Positions 44,888-58,300 of a stretch of 64,000 nt of DNA are shown in pieces. Position 1 is the stretch's first letter. Every line of letters begins with the position of its first letter. The DNA lies in the NCBI GenBank assembly GCA_031835245.1, contig JAVKOQ010000231.1, positions 1 to 64,000 of the forward strand. The letters run 5' to 3'. The notes below the pieces were generated by a model. That model did not search any database and was not told the origin of the DNA. It was given only the letters and a program-made list of their open reading frames with translations. Source of the DNA: Balamuthia mandrillaris (Eukaryota; Discosea; Longamoebia; Balamuthiidae). The translations under genes and the position numbers were made by a program.

Positions 44888-46106
44888 ATGGAGGAAGAGG
44901 GGGAGGGGTACCCCTATCCCGACCACATTGGGATAGAACAGGTCAGGGAGGCCCAGGAACGGATCGAAGGGCATGCCCACAGGACGCCCGTTCTGACCTG
45001 CAACGCCTTGGACCGACTGGCCGGAAGACAGCTGTTCTTCAAATGCGAGAACTTTCAAAAGGTGGGGGCGTTCAAGTTCAGGGGTGCCTTCAACGCGGTG
45101 GCCAAGCTGTCGGAGGAGGCGGCGCGCAAAGGGGTGGTCACCCACAGCAGCGGCAACCATGCCCAAGCACTTGCCCTGGCCGCGAAGCTAAGAGGCATTC
45201 CCGCCTACGTGGTAATGCCGGTGGACGCTCCTGCGGTGAAAAAAGCGGCCGTCCGAGAGTACGGCGCCACCATCATCGATTGTACCGACGTGAGCTCTCG
45301 GCAACCAACTGGTCTTTCCTTCTTCCCTACTCTTGCTTCTCTGACTGCTTTCTGTCTCTCCTTCTTGTCATTGTCATCCTTGATACTATTACCCCTCTTC
45401 TTCCAGTCTCTTACTTGTGCAAAGAAAGAAAGTAACATGGCAACACAACCAACGAAACAGCGGATAGAGTAGCCCAAGAGACGGGAGCAACGTTCATCCA
45501 CCCCTACAACAATCCGGACATCATCGCAGGGCAGGGCACGATGGCCCTTGAGATATTGGCCCAAGTGGAAGACCTCGACGCCATCGTTGCTCCCATTGGA
45601 GGCGGCGGCATGGTTTGTTTTCCTATCTCCAGGGCCTCTTTTTCTGTCTTTCACCATTATCTCTGTGAACAAAACAACAAAAAAAGATAAGTGGTATATG
45701 TGTAGCGGCCAAAGCCCTCAAACCAGACATCCACATCATCGCCGCAGAACCCAAAGATGCAGACGATGCCTGGCGCTCCAAACAGGAAGGCCGCTTGGTC
45801 CCACAAACAGGCACCAAGACCATAGCAGATGGCCTTCGCACGGGGCTGGGCAGCCTCACCTGGCCCATCGTTCGCGAGCACGTGACCGCGGTGGTGACCG
45901 TCAGCGAGGAGGACATCAAAGCAGCCATGAGGTTGATTTGGGAGAGGATGAAGGTGGTGGTGGAGCCGAGCGCTGGGGTTGGCCTGGCTGCCGTGCTCCG
46001 CGGCAAGGAGTTCCAAGGGGAGGGGCACGCACCCTTCTCCTCCATGAAAAGGATCTGCGTGGTGTTGTGCGGCGGAAACGTGGACCTGGACAACTTTTCT
46101 TGGTAG
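44888..46106 (+). CDS. Serine racemase / serine dehydratase (PLP fold type II)
   Basis: PLP-dependent enzyme that racemises or dehydrates serine. Exons 44888-45311, 45461-45612 and 45687-46106 give 331 residues. PLP-binding Lys in KVGAFKFRGAFNA, substrate loop SSGNHAQAL, phosphate-gripping GGGGM, metal-binding pattern AEPKDADD as in mammalian serine racemase, and LCGGNVDL near the end, where Cys stands in for the usual Ser. Donor GTCTTTCC after residue 141 is weak, but it is the choice giving family length between IIDC and RVAQETGATFIHPY. A stronger-looking donor (GTGAGC) breaks frame. Threonine dehydratase is a less likely alternative. Confidence 0.87.
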
Positions 46107-46911
46107 CAGGTTGGCATTCGGCCAGCTAGCTTGCTTCCTTGCCTTACGTTACTGCCCTTGTTAGGGGGTGTATGCCTGCCCAATCTTCATTGGCCTTCAA
46201 CCCCCCAATGTTTGCCTTTTTTCCCACTTGTTTGCCTTTCTTGCGCCTTGCGTAGGTAGAACTGGCGGAAATTCGACCGCCAATAAAAAGCTTATTTGTC
46301 GACGCGATCAATTTATGTTATGGCGTTGCCGTGCTACGGCTACCAAACCCCGATGGATCTGTTTAAATTTTGTGTTCCGATCCGGTGGAAACTACCTCTT
46401 TTGGAAATTCACGGAATTACTCAACCCGATGAAATGACAAAATGCAGCAATTTTGTCCTTTTGTTATGGTTGTGGTTCGAAGAAGTAGCAAAAGGGTTTC
46501 ACCCGCAACCAAAAAAAAAAGTTCTATTCCGAGCAAGTTTCAAGTGGGTGGTGGGGCAAGGAAGAAATCTTTCTTCGAGGAGGAGAATAACCGCTTTTTT
46601 TTCCCTCTTGGTACAACGGGAAAAGTTGTCAGTTGGCAAAAGTGGTCTCTCTGCGCAAGTAGCAGCTAATTCTCCCTTCTTTTTGTTTTTCCCCCCCCCG
46701 ACGCGTAGCGCCAAGGTTTAAAGAGCTCTCTATCTTCTTTTTTTTGTTGTTCTCTTCTCTCCTTCTTCTCTTCTTGGGGTGTCGTCTGTGACTTGTGTAG
46801 TGATTCCGTTTTGTGAGGGTTAGCTTACCATGCTGTCCCTCACACAAACCTTTACCAAAAAAAAAACATGTCGCAGCGGTTCATCGCTTGTGTTGGCACG
46901 GTTCTCCATCC
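46107..46911. other. Intergenic, 46.1-46.9 kb
   Basis: About 800 bp between two plus-strand genes. It contains CCAATAAAAA at 46280-46289 and GTCGAC at 46298-46303, then CG-rich and C-run stretches near 46690. The open frame of the next gene begins upstream with no ATG, so the first Met at 46912 is taken as the start. Confidence 0.55.
46280..46303 (+). promoter_or_regulatory. CCAATAAAAA box followed by GTCGAC
   Basis: Same order as at 36.3 kb but reversed there. Here CCAATAAAAAG lies about 8 bp upstream of TTGTCGACG. Distance to the next ATG (46912) is over 600 bp, so a long leader or an unseen exon is possible. Confidence 0.4.
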
Positions 46912-49900
46912 ATGCTTGGCCGTGGCAAGGCGCACAAGAAGCCACGAGAACGTCGCTCGTCCTCTCGCGCTGAAGAAGGAGCAGAACACGAGGAACGTGG
47001 GGGCATAAGAAGGAGCAGAACGGCGCACGACTCTCACCCCCCTTCAACCCACCGAGCGAGAAGGCAGCAAGCAGAAGGGAGCGAAGAACAAGAGGAACCA
47101 GAAGAAGAGGAAGAGGAAGAGGAACCAGCACGACAGGGTGATCAGCAACAACAAGAAGAGGAGGACAGCAACAGCGTGTGGCATTATTTCTCGATGTCCT
47201 CCAGAGCCGAGGAAAACCAAAGCAACATAGCTTGGGGCAAGTGGAACTGGAAGAAAACGAGCTTGTCTCAGACGTCAGCGCAAGGAGAAAGGGGAGCTGC
47301 AGGACCACAACAACAGCAGCACCAACAACACTCTGCGAGAAGGTCCACCATGAGGACGACAACAGAAGTGAAGCAACAGCTGCAACAGCAAGTCAGAGAG
47401 CTGAAACGGCAACTCATGGAGGAGCAGATGGAAGTTCGGCAGTGGCAAGCGCGAGTGGGCCAGCAGCAGCGGCAACCACAGTTTTCAGCTGCTTCTACTC
47501 CTGCGACTTCTTTTTCCTCGTTTTCATCATCTGCTTCTTCTTCGTCTCCTTCGTTTTCAAACGTGGAAGAAGGCAGACTGAGAGGAAGACGAAGACCACG
47601 GGCAACGGAGGAAGTTGCTTCAGAGGAGGAAGCGGACGTTGCCCCAACTGATAACGAACAAACACAGCTGCGACGGCATATCTCCTATGGAGAACAACCA
47701 ACTAAGATCTTACCTTCTATTCATGAGTTATTCGCTTCTCCTTCTCCTTCTCCTTCGCCTTTTCCTCATTCCCTTTCTCCTTCCCCTTCCCCATCTCCTT
47801 CTCCTTTGTCTTCTTTTCTGTCCGCTCCACTTTCTCTTCAACAATTACCTCTACCTTCCGCCATATTTATTGGCGAACAACATCAAGAAAGAGCAAGTAA
47901 TGAACGAGTGGAACTTGTGCAAGAAGAAGAAAAAGAAGAAGAAGAAGAAGCACAAGAAGAACAAGAACAAGAAGAAGAAGAAGAAGAGCAAATTAGAAGT
48001 TCTGCCGCATCTCTTTTACGGCTAGCCGAAGTTGCGGATCGATCACGCAGCATGAACCGTTCTCCTTCTCCATCTACTCCCTCTTTACCTCCCTTAAGCT
48101 CCTTGTTTGCAGAATCATTGCAATCGAAGCCAGTAACTGAACCTGTTCTACATTCTTCCTTACCCTTTTCTTCTACAACAATGTCCCTCTCTTCTTCTTC
48201 AAGACGGCCAACAACGAAGAACGTAACACGACATCCTTATCCAGAGCAACGACACCATCAACGAGAAAGAGGGAGAGCAACACGAGCAGGAACGAAAGAC
48301 GAGATATGGACAAGCGATGCTTCTTTGTCTCTATTTAGCATGATGAAGGATCTGTTGAACAGCTATGCGACTCATTGCTACTATTGTCTACCAGTTCCAT
48401 TTGCTGTCTTTGATGAAGGCAATCTTCGTTATCTGCTTTACACGAGGGAAGGTAGAGAGGAGATCACCCCTCTTTCTCTCAATCTTTGCGTTGTGTTGAT
48501 GAACGCGGCGCAGATAGTTGGGAATGAGAGTTTGAGGCTGGAGTACTATAACAAAGCTCGGCTTCAACTCACTGAGCTTTTTGATAGGACCGATATGAGT
48601 ATTGTGGAAGCTTTGCTTGGTATTCTTTTCTTTTCATATTTTTTGTGTCCCTTTCTTATCCAGGAACACGTTTCCACCCGTTCTTTTTTTTTAAACATCT
48701 TCCGTTCTCTCTGTCCACACATCTCTATCATTTCTGTTGCACTTTTACTGACAAATGTATCGCATTCAAAGGACTGACTCATCACGCCCTAAGTACGATG
48801 CAATACGAACAAATGGCATACTTGAGCCTGCTAGCTCTTCAAATCAGCAAACGGGCAGAAAAGCGAACCAAACGAGAGAAACATGTCTACCTGCGCACTC
48901 TTTACGTCTTTTCCATTATGCCGGGCGTTACCGACGACCGAAGCAAACGGACCCAAGTCTTTCGTGAGTTGAAACGCACCAAAAACGAGCTATGCTTGAT
49001 GGCTTCCAACGAGCAAGAACGCATACAAGAACAAGAAAAAGAACAGCTAGGGAAGGAGGAACTGTTATATCATCCAGGAGAAGCAACTCTCTCCTCTGTT
49101 ATTGACAGCTTGCCCTTTCCAGGTCTATATTCCGTTTGGGACTTATTCTGGCTGATCGATGAGGTCTTCGAAGGGTGCTCCATCTATCTAGTTGTTCAAG
49201 AAAAGGTGGATGCTTACGTACGACGGAAAGCAAGGGAAAGCAAGAGGATAGCTCAAAGCAAAATTGGCAATAGCGCTGCTCAGCATAAACAACAACGAGA
49301 AGAAAAGGAGGAGAGACGAGCGATAACGAAAACCAACGAATACCTAAAAGAAAAGAGAAGAGAGCGGCGAGAAAGGAAGAGACGAAAGAAGGAGAGGCAT
49401 AGAGAACAAAAACAGGGACAAGAGCGACAAGAAGAGGGGAGAGGACGAGAAAAACGAGGGCCAAAAGGACGAGCAGCGAGAAGGAGTAGCCTTCAGAGAG
49501 AAAGACCCAAGAAAACACGAACAGCAGAAGAAGACACCCAGGAAGAGAGAGGACAAGGGAAACATGAAACAGAGTGGCCACGAGAGGAACGAATAGGAGG
49601 AAGTGCAAGACATGAAGAAAGCACGACAGAGAGCGAAACCGAGGAAGAAGAAAGCCATCCTGTGCACTTCGGAGACAATTTAAAGGTGGACGAAACAACC
49701 ATCAATATGTTCGAACGATGGTTGTCCTCCTACAAAGAGGTTATTCTGGCTTATCTTGAAAAGATGGAAACCGTTGTGGCCACTAGTACCAACTTCAAGA
49801 CGTGGTCTGATGTCTCTTTCACCTCCTCCACTCCATTGTCTTCTACCTCCACAACGACAACGACCAGCGGCAACGACCACCGGTTGCCAAGTTTTTCATC

Positions 49901-50645
49901 TTCGTTCTCCTCTTTAGGAACGGGTAATGAGTCCTTTTCTTCTCTTTCTTCTGTCGCACTGCAAGCAGAGAGCAGACAATCATCCCATCTTGGCGAGCCT
50001 TCTTCTCGACGAGAAGGCGATGAAAGCACCGCCTCCGAAACTTCCGAATTTAAAGGCTTCCCCTCTCTCTCCACATTTTTTACCTCCTCCTTTCCCTCTT
50101 CCTCCCACCTCTTTTCTTCCTTCTCTTCCACCACTGCCCATCTTTCACGAACATCGCCAATAACATCTACAACAAAGCGCCAAGACAACAAAGGGTTGTT
50201 GGGTCAAGACTCTGCTCTCCCTCTTCCTGCACTAACAACGCTGCGACTAATCCCGTTGGGCCTCAAAGCTGCCTGTTACTGGTGCATAGGTATCAAAACG
50301 GAGGCTCTTCGTTGTGCCATTCTCTTCTGCAACGAAACGACGAGGCCTGGCTTCGCTGATAATTATAGCTTTTGGGCTTCGGCTGTGTTGGGCATCATTG
50401 CCAACATCCTTTGGCGGATGAAGGAGCATGAGATGTTGCGAGAGTTCTTGAACAAGATCCTTCCTTTCACTTCCAAATATCCGACCGCTCACCTCATCTA
50501 TCTTCGCTTTTATAACAAGTTGCAAGCGTTGGAACAGCGCAGCAGAGAACGGCGGCATCTGCGGCGGAAACGAGAGGAGGAAAGAAGGAAAAGGGAAGAG
50601 ACAGAGGACGAGGAACCGCCTTCTATCATTGTTGGACGTTGGTGA
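46912..50645 (+). CDS. Putative transcription-regulator-like protein
   Basis: Exons 46912-48619 and 48772-50645 give 1,193 residues. The ~540-residue N-terminal part is disordered, with Gln, Glu, Ser/Pro and basic runs (SPSPSPSPFPHSLSPSPSPS). The second part contains helical segments (LNLCVVLMNAAQIVGNESLR, LTHHALSTMQYEQMAYLSLL, SVWDLFWLIDEVFEGC, FWASAVLGIIANILWRMKEH) separated by charged linkers, reminiscent of the fungal transcription-factor middle homology region. No Zn2Cys6 cluster or other DNA-binding motif is seen, so this is a structural resemblance only. The first intron has an AG acceptor (phase 1) with no stop in the join. Alternatively a scaffold protein. Function not assigned. Confidence 0.6.
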
Positions 50646-50793
50646 CCGATGGCCTCGAAGCGTTTGTTTGTGGCTCTCCGCCTTGTGTTATCTTATTGTA
50701 CATATTTACAGCACTTTCTACATAGCTCAATTTTATCTTGAGAAACCTCTCAAACCTCTGCATTAGCGCGAGAGACGCCAAAGAGACTCTCGA

Positions 50794-51005
50794 CTAATCT
50801 TTGGCACCTTTGTCAAACGTGATGTGGAAGCGATAAGGAGGCAGCGGGTCCACCGTTGCACGAAAGTCTCTATCCGCGAGAATGTCGATCACCATGTTCA
50901 ATGTTTTTGGATCCTGTTGCATTATTCAGAAAAGAAAAAGTGGAGAGATAGTGCGGGAAGAGTGTTAAGGAAACAACAGTGGGGAAAGAGAAAGTGATGA
51001 GAAAG

Positions 51006-51044
<39 letters not shown>

Positions 51045-52578
51045 GAACATCAAGAATGGGATCGTTGCAGCGAATAACAGCAACACCAATGAGAGCCTGT
51101 CTCTTGAGCAACGGGATGAAATGGTTTCGGACCAAGCGAGCGACCTGCTGGAAGGTGTGCTGATGGTACGTCTGATAGTCATCCAAACGCTGAACCAGAT
51201 GAAGGCGAGCATGTTGGGTGAGCTCGGCCGCCAGCGGGATGTCCTTCAACGTGTTATAGGTATCTTGGTTGAGCTCGAGGCTGCTCTGATACTTGAGCTC
51301 CTTGGCGATGATCCGCTGCACCTCCTCGATGGAGCCGGAGGCATCGATGACGTTGTAAGGGAAGAGCTCCTTCAGGGAGCTCAGGCACTTGAGCGTCTGC
51401 TCGTTGAACGTCTCGAAGCGGACCTTGGCGGCTTTGACGGAGATGTCCGTCTCCCTCACTTCTATGAGCTGGCTGAGCAGCTCCGCATCTCCGCTCTCTC
51501 GGATGCGAGCGTTGTGCTCCAGCGCCATCTTGCCTCGATGGATCTGCCTGCGAATGGACTCCTTCTCATCCACATAGAGCACCGCCATGCGAAACCGAGG
51601 ACGTGGAAAGCGAGCTGCCATCTGAGCCAACGCATCACCTCCACCTGCACTACTGGCATTAGCCGCAAGGTGCTGATACTTTTGATGCAAGGACTTCATC
51701 TTATCCCTGAGGAGCTTGATGGCGAGGACCTGCGTCTCGGTCCGAGGAAAGCCGTCGATGAGGGCTCCCTCTCTATAGACCTCCTTGGCTAGCTCGAAGA
51801 GGAGCAACTCCAGCACCTCAGCATCCCCAACAAGTCCTCCTTGAGCCTTGATCTTCTGTGCGTGGGGACTTTGCAAGAGGGAGGAGACCACGATGGGAGG
51901 GGCCGTGATGCCTCGCTGCTTCAGGATGAAGGCTGTGTTGGTGCCTTTGCCGCTGCCGGGGGCACCTCCCAGGAAGAGCAGCTCAGAGGGGAAGCATAGG
52001 TTCTGCTCGCCGCCCAGCTGGCGAGAGAGCTTGTTCCAAACGCGCGTGAAGGTCATGGTCGGGTCCTTAATGTCCACCGTTTTGGACCAGTACTCCACCA
52101 AGCCGCTCATCGTTACCGGCCCGTCGATGTCCTCAAAGAGCTTGAGGAACTCGTCCATTTCCACGTAGCCGCTGTTGTCGGTGTCGGCCACACGCATCAT
52201 CTCTTCGATCTGGTCGTCCCGAAACTGAGCCGTCGGGGCGGTCGCCTCCAGAACGGCCTTCCGTATGTCCTCGTGCGTGAGGCGGCCGTCCCCATCCGAG
52301 TCGAACAGGCTGAACAGGCTTTGCACTTGCTGTCTTTTTGCTCCATTGGTGGGGTCAGGCGTCGAGTTCGAAGCGGCGGCGGCGGCGGTGGCCGTCGTTT
52401 CCAGCGAGCTGCAAAAGGGGCGAAGAGGGCCCGTTATGCGCCAGTTGGACGGATACCAACTCGCCCTCCCCCACGACGACGAAGGCAACGAGGGGCTGGA
52501 AGGAACGGACCATCGGGCAAGAAGCGGACGGCTCTGTCGAGGAAGGCCGATGGCCATAGGCGTGCTGGCTCTCCTCAT
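50794..52578 (-). CDS. EF-hand adenylate kinase with N-terminal presequence
   Basis: Nucleoside monophosphate kinase of the adenylate-kinase fold, 549 residues from exons 52578-51049 and 50913-50794 on the minus strand. The N-terminus is basic/Ser-rich with MRRASTPMAIGLPRQSRPLL, resembling a mitochondrial presequence. Two EF-hands follow (loops DSDGDGRLTHED near 93 and DTDNSGYVEMDE near 132), then the P-loop GGAPGSGKGTNT near 204. LIDGFPRTETQ is the NMP-binding segment, and IRRQIHRGKMALEHNARIR resembles the lid. A ~110-residue C-terminal extension (LELNQDTYNTLKDIPLAAEL) resembles the extension of plant-type adenylate kinases as I recall it, which needs checking. Calcium control is inferred from the EF-hands. 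Confidence 0.83.
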
Positions 52579-53144
52579 TTTGTGTTCTTCTTTATTTACT
52601 CTTCTTATAGAAATTTTATGAAACAATAAAAAACAAATAAAGGTCATTATATCCAAAAGTAGACGCGCTTACGTCACCTAGGATAATTCGTTCGGGACAT
52701 TAGGGCGGCACGGTGTGTCCAGACCCTTGAAGGATCTTTGTCCAGTGAATCCCTCCCAGCAGGGGAACCCGAAAGGGGAGGACGGATTTCGTCCCTGTTC
52801 ATGTAAACAACAACTCCTTAATAAAGTTAGTATACAAAAACAAGAAAAACGGGTGTTTGTCATTTTTTTCTTTCTTTTCTTTCTTTCTTTATTTTCATTT
52901 GCATAAAAAAAAAACCCAAAAAGAGTAGCAAAAGAGTAGAAGAGAAAGAACCCCTTCCTGCTACCTTGATCTCTATTTCCTCTCCCACTCTCCCCTACCC
53001 CCCCCTCCCACTTGCGTTAAAGACCCTTCCCGCTCCTTCCTTTTCGTTGTTGCTCTCTTTGCTGCTTTATTTATTTATTTATTTTTTCCCTATTTATTTA
53101 TTATTTAAAAAAAACAAATAATAACGGTCGATCGGTCGATTTGC
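52579..53144. other. Divergent intergenic region between AK and ACC
   Basis: About 565 bp. A/T-rich with T and A runs before the ACC start. It contains the short palindrome-like repeat GGTCGATCGGTCGAT at 53126-53140, 5 bp upstream of the ACC ATG. No gene is recognised. Confidence 0.55.
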
Positions 53145-53773
53145 ATGGAAGGCACTGCTGAAGAACAAACGCTCGGAGCTCCCCTCTCGCTGCAGCAGCA
53201 ACAACAGCTCACCCCGGACAAAGCCAAGGAAAAGGACGAACAGGAGGAACTGCAGCTGCAGCAAGCCAACGGTCACCGCCACCACAAATCGGCGGAAACT
53301 TCTCAACAAGAAAAAGGAAAAGAGAGGGACGACAAAGAAAAGGAAGAAGCAAGCATGAGCGCAGCGCAGCCAAAGACAAAAGCGAACAACGTCGGGGAGA
53401 GCAGCAAGTCCTCGACGGAAGCGAGGGAACACCCGATGAGCAGCGTGGCGGAGTACGTCCAGGCCTGCGGGGGCACGCGGGTCATTGAGAAGGTCCTCAT
53501 CGCCAACAACGGCATCGCCGCCGTCAAGGAGATGCGGAGCGTGCGTCGTTGGGCCTACCAGAACTTTGGCGACGAGGGGGCCGTTCAGTTTGTGGTGATG
53601 GCCACCCCGGAGGACATCAAGGCCAACGCGGAGTACATACGCATGGCTGACGAGTTTGAGGAAGTGCCTGGCGGCTCCAACATCAACAACTACGCCAACG
53701 TCGACCTCATCGTTGACATTGCAGAGAGAAGAGGTTTGTTGTCTTTTTCCCAGCTTTTCCACCTCACTCTCTG

Positions 53774-53824
<51 letters not shown>

Positions 53825-55344
53825 CGTCTTTTTCATCACCCTTTTCCTCTCTCTGGTCATCTTCAACTCCTTTCTGAAAATAAAAATACCAAAACATTAA
53901 AACATAACAAAAGGAGTGCAAGCGGTATGGGCAGGATGGGGTCACGCTTCCGAGAATCCACGCCTGCCAGAGGCCTTGTCCAGGACCAAGAGCAAGATAG
54001 CGTTCCTGGGTCCTCCCGCCAAGGCCATGCGAGACCTGGGAGACAAGGTCTGCTCTACAATCTTGGCGCAGTCAGCCAACGTGTCGGTGGTACCATGGAG
54101 CGGGGAGGGCATCACCGTAGACTATGCCAAGGATGGCATCACGGACGAGGTGGTGCTCAGGGCCACCGTGCGCAGCGCTCAGGAAGCCTTGAAGGCGTTG
54201 GAGAGGATCGGCTATCCTGCCATGATCAAGGCCTCGGAGGGCGGAGGCGGTAAGGGTATTCGCAAGGTGCTTAAAGAAGAGGAGGTGGCAGCGGCATTTC
54301 GTCAGGTCTCGTCGGAGGTGCCTAATTCTCCCATCTTCATTATGAAGATGGTGCAGAACTGCCACCACTTGGAGGTGCAGGTTCTTGCTGACCAGTACGG
54401 CCAAGCCATATCCCTCTACGGCAGGGACTGTAGCGTACAAAGGCGTCACCAAAAAATCATTGAGGAGGGTCCGGTCATCGTGGCTTCACCCGACGTTTGG
54501 GTGGAAATGGAACAAGCAGCAGTAAGATTGGCCATGATGGTGGGGTACGTCTCGGCAGGTACCATCGAGTACCTTTACGCCGATGGCAAGTACTACTTCC
54601 TGGAGCTCAACCCGCGGTTGCAGGTGGAGCATCCAGTCACCGAGCAAATCACGAACATCAACTTGCCCGCAGCTCAGTTGAACGTTGCGATGGGCATTCC
54701 TCTCCATCGCATTCCCGAGATACGAGAGTTTTACGGAGAGGAGCCATTTGGTACCTCCGAGTTTCCTCTTAACTCTCCTTCCAAGCCTCAGAAGCCTCCT
54801 GTTGGTCACGTTATCGCCTGCCGTATTACCGCTGAGGTTCGCCACTCCTGCCTCCATTCTTTGTTATTTTCTTTTGTTCTTCCTTCCCTCCTGGTTTGAC
54901 TGTTATTATTGGTCTAGAATCCAGACGCAGGGTTCAAGCCTACAAGCGGAGAAATCAATACTTTGGATTTCAAGTCCAAACCCAACGTGTGGGGCTATTT
55001 CTCAGTTGACAGCACTGGTTCCCTCCACGAGTTTGCTGATTCGCAGTTTGGTCACTTGTTTGCATGGGGCAAGAACCGCAGCGAAGCCAGACAAATCATG
55101 GTATGGTTCTATTTCTCATCTGCCATCTCCAATCTCATATTTCTCACCCTTTCTTTCTTTTCGTTTTTTTTTTGTTTATTTTTCAGGTTTTGGCTTTGAA
55201 AGAGTTGAGCATTCGTGGTGAAATTCGAACTCCTGTTGAAGTGCTTGTTCATCTCATGGAGACTGAAGCCTTTAAAACAATGGAAATTAGCACCTGTACG
55301 ACATTCTTTCTCACTTTTCCTTGACCAAACTTGCTTAGGATGTA

Positions 55345-55383
<39 letters not shown>

Positions 55384-58300
55384 AAAATAGCGTGGTTGGA
55401 TACGTTGATTGCACAGGAAGTGGTAACGCAAAAGCCAGACACCTTCCTGGTGGTGCTTTGCGGAGCGGTCTACAACGGGTTCACGCAATTCTTGGCCATG
55501 CGAGAGCAGTTCATCTCGTACTTGAAAAGAGGACAAATTCCTGGTCACGAGTTCTTGAGGACGAGCTTCCCCGTTGAACTTATTTACAATCAAACCAAGT
55601 ACAACTTCATCGTGAGGATGACCGGCCCTCGTAACTTTCTTATTTCCCTTGAGGGCTCCGACGCAACAGTTCGTTCCCTTTTACCCCCTTTTCCTCTTTT
55701 CTTATTCTTTTATTAATTTTGTCTCTTTGTTTTGTGTCTTCAACCATCAGGGCGTTGAAGCGGAGGTTCGATATTTGAGAGGAGAAGGACTGTTAGTGCT
55801 GTTGGATGGTAAAAGCCATGTTGTCTATGGCAAAGAGGAGGTCACAGGGCTTCGCTTGACCATTGGCCAAAGGACCGTTATGTTTACCAAGGAGCATGAT
55901 CCCTCCACCTTGCGTACCGCCACCCCCTGCAAGCTGGTTCGTTATCTTGTGGATGATGGTGGTCACGTTAAAGCTGGTCACGCCTATGCTGAGGTATTGG
56001 CCTTTCCTTATTGATTCTTGTGCGGGTCATTCTTTTTGTTTAACTCCTTTTCCTTTTTCTCTTTTGCTCCCTCTCTCTCCTTTCCGCTCACACGGTGTAG
56101 GTGGAGGTAATGAAGATGTATATGCCTCTGATTGCAAAGGAATCAGGCACCATTCGTTTTATTAAACCCGAGGGCAGCTTCTTGAACGCGGGTGATGTTC
56201 TCGCAACAATGGTGTTGGATGACCCAAGTTCCGTCCGAACTGCTACTCGCTTCAGCGGTCAGTTACCAGAACTGAAGAAGCCAAGGACTACGGAAAGCAA
56301 AGTCCATCAGCTTCTGCGCTCCACCTTAAACGCTTTGTTATTGATCCTGGTACGCCCGTTGTTCTTTCTGCTATCTCTCTCCCTCCCTCTCTTCCCCTCC
56401 CTCTCCTCCCTGGGATCTCTCCTCTCCCGCTCGTATTACTCACTTAAGCTCTCTGATTATAGCAAGGTTATGACAACACCACGATGGTCGATACCGTCAA
56501 TAACCTGTTCAATTATTTGTACGATCCAAGGTTGCCTCTCCAGGAGTTCCAAGAAGCCATCTCTGTGGTTCCCTCTTTTCCAGCTGCTCCAGAAATATTG
56601 CATAGCCTTTTAGCCAAAATAGACAAGGGTTTGAAAGCCTACGAAGCTAGTTTGTTTGACATTCACTCTCTGGACGAGCCGATCTCTCCTACACCTATCA
56701 AGCGAGGTTTGCTGTTTCTCACGCTCTCGCTCTCCCCCTTTCTCTTTCGTTCCTGCGTGTAGCATCTTTGATTGACACATATTAGTTGCCACAGGTGGTC
56801 AAACAGCAGCGTTGATGATGGAGTTCCCGGCCACGCATCTGCTTAGCATCATCAAGCATCATTTGGAGACCAATCGTAGTAAGCTCAGCGCTGCTGACTT
56901 TGCCAACTTCCAAAAGACAATTCAACCGTTGGTAGATTTAGCCCAGGGCTACGAGGCAGGCTTGGATGGCAACGCTGTGAGGCGCATTTCTAGCCTTTTG
57001 GAGGAGTATCTCAAAGTGGAAAATCTGTTCCAGGCCAGACACGCTCCTCGCGTCTTGCTTGAGCTGAGAGATCAACACAAGAATGACTTGCTCAAGACTT
57101 TTGAGATTGCTCTATCCCACTACAAGGTACAATTTCTCATTTACCTATATGCATTGCAAAAACTACAAAAAACTACAAAAAAACATAACAACTCAACAAA
57201 AGAACTAACATTTTTATTTAGGCCGAAAGCAAGTCAGCTATGCTTCGCTATTTGTTGCGTTGTGTAGCACATGTGCAATGGTCTTGCATGAAAGATTATA
57301 TTGGACTTTTGCACGACCTCGCTGCATTGAACGGACAGGGCAATGTGGAAGTCAGTCTTAAAGCTCGCCAATTGCTTATTCGCTATCAGGTCTCTCTTTC
57401 TCTTTCTTAATTTCATCCTCGAAACGATGTTCTTATGCCCAAATCTCGCTATAACAGTTGCCCTCTTTCAGTCAACGCAAAGTAACAATTGAGGATTACT
57501 TGCGGACAACCTTAGAGCAAAACCCCGCAGAGCGTATGCAGAGAATTAGCAAGCTGGTTGATCAATCGTCATCCATGTTCGACGTGTTGGTCACATTCTT
57601 TTCCCACTCTAACCTGGACATTCAAAAAGTGGGATTAGAAGTTTACATTCGACGCACTTACTGCACTTATAACATTCCTAGCTTGACGGTTGGCAAGAAC
57701 GCAACAAACGGCGTGTTGTGGGGAGAATGGCTCTTCACCCTTCCTGATATTCATTTTCATACTTCCTCTTTATCGGAGAGTGAGAAGAAAAAACGTACGT
57801 TTCCGGCTACTTCTTTAGTAGCCCGGATGTCTCTTTTATTCCGTTTATTCAGTTATCTTTGCAATCAATTATTTACTTATAAATTCATTTTCCAAATACA
57901 GGACTGGCCTCACATGAATCAGTGGATGATTTGTACCTCCTTTCCAAACAATTGGAGCAAGAACAGCAGCAACCAAAACCGGACGAAGACGACGAAGAAG
58001 GGGATTCCGGCTATCAGCGGTACGGCATGATGCTTGTCTTTGAGGACTTTGAGCAAATGGCATCCTTGTTCGAGGATTGCCTGGCCTCCTATCAACCTCC
58101 CGAAAGAGACGAAGCCAACGCTCATACTGAATACCTCAACGTCCTTAACGTCGCGCTGATTCAATCTCCCGAAGAAAACGGCGGAGACTATGTAGTAGGC
58201 CCTGACGGAGAACTCAGCCGCTATCCCTCGCCAAACGCCAGTGCTAGGGTGGTCGCCCAGTTCTCCGACTTTCTGAAGGACAGATCCACTTTGCTCAAGC

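Noticed and set aside
46813-46911. Open frame upstream of 46912 as an earlier start of the regulator-like gene
   Set aside because: The frame opens with GTG and contains no ATG before 46912. The second Met context fits better.
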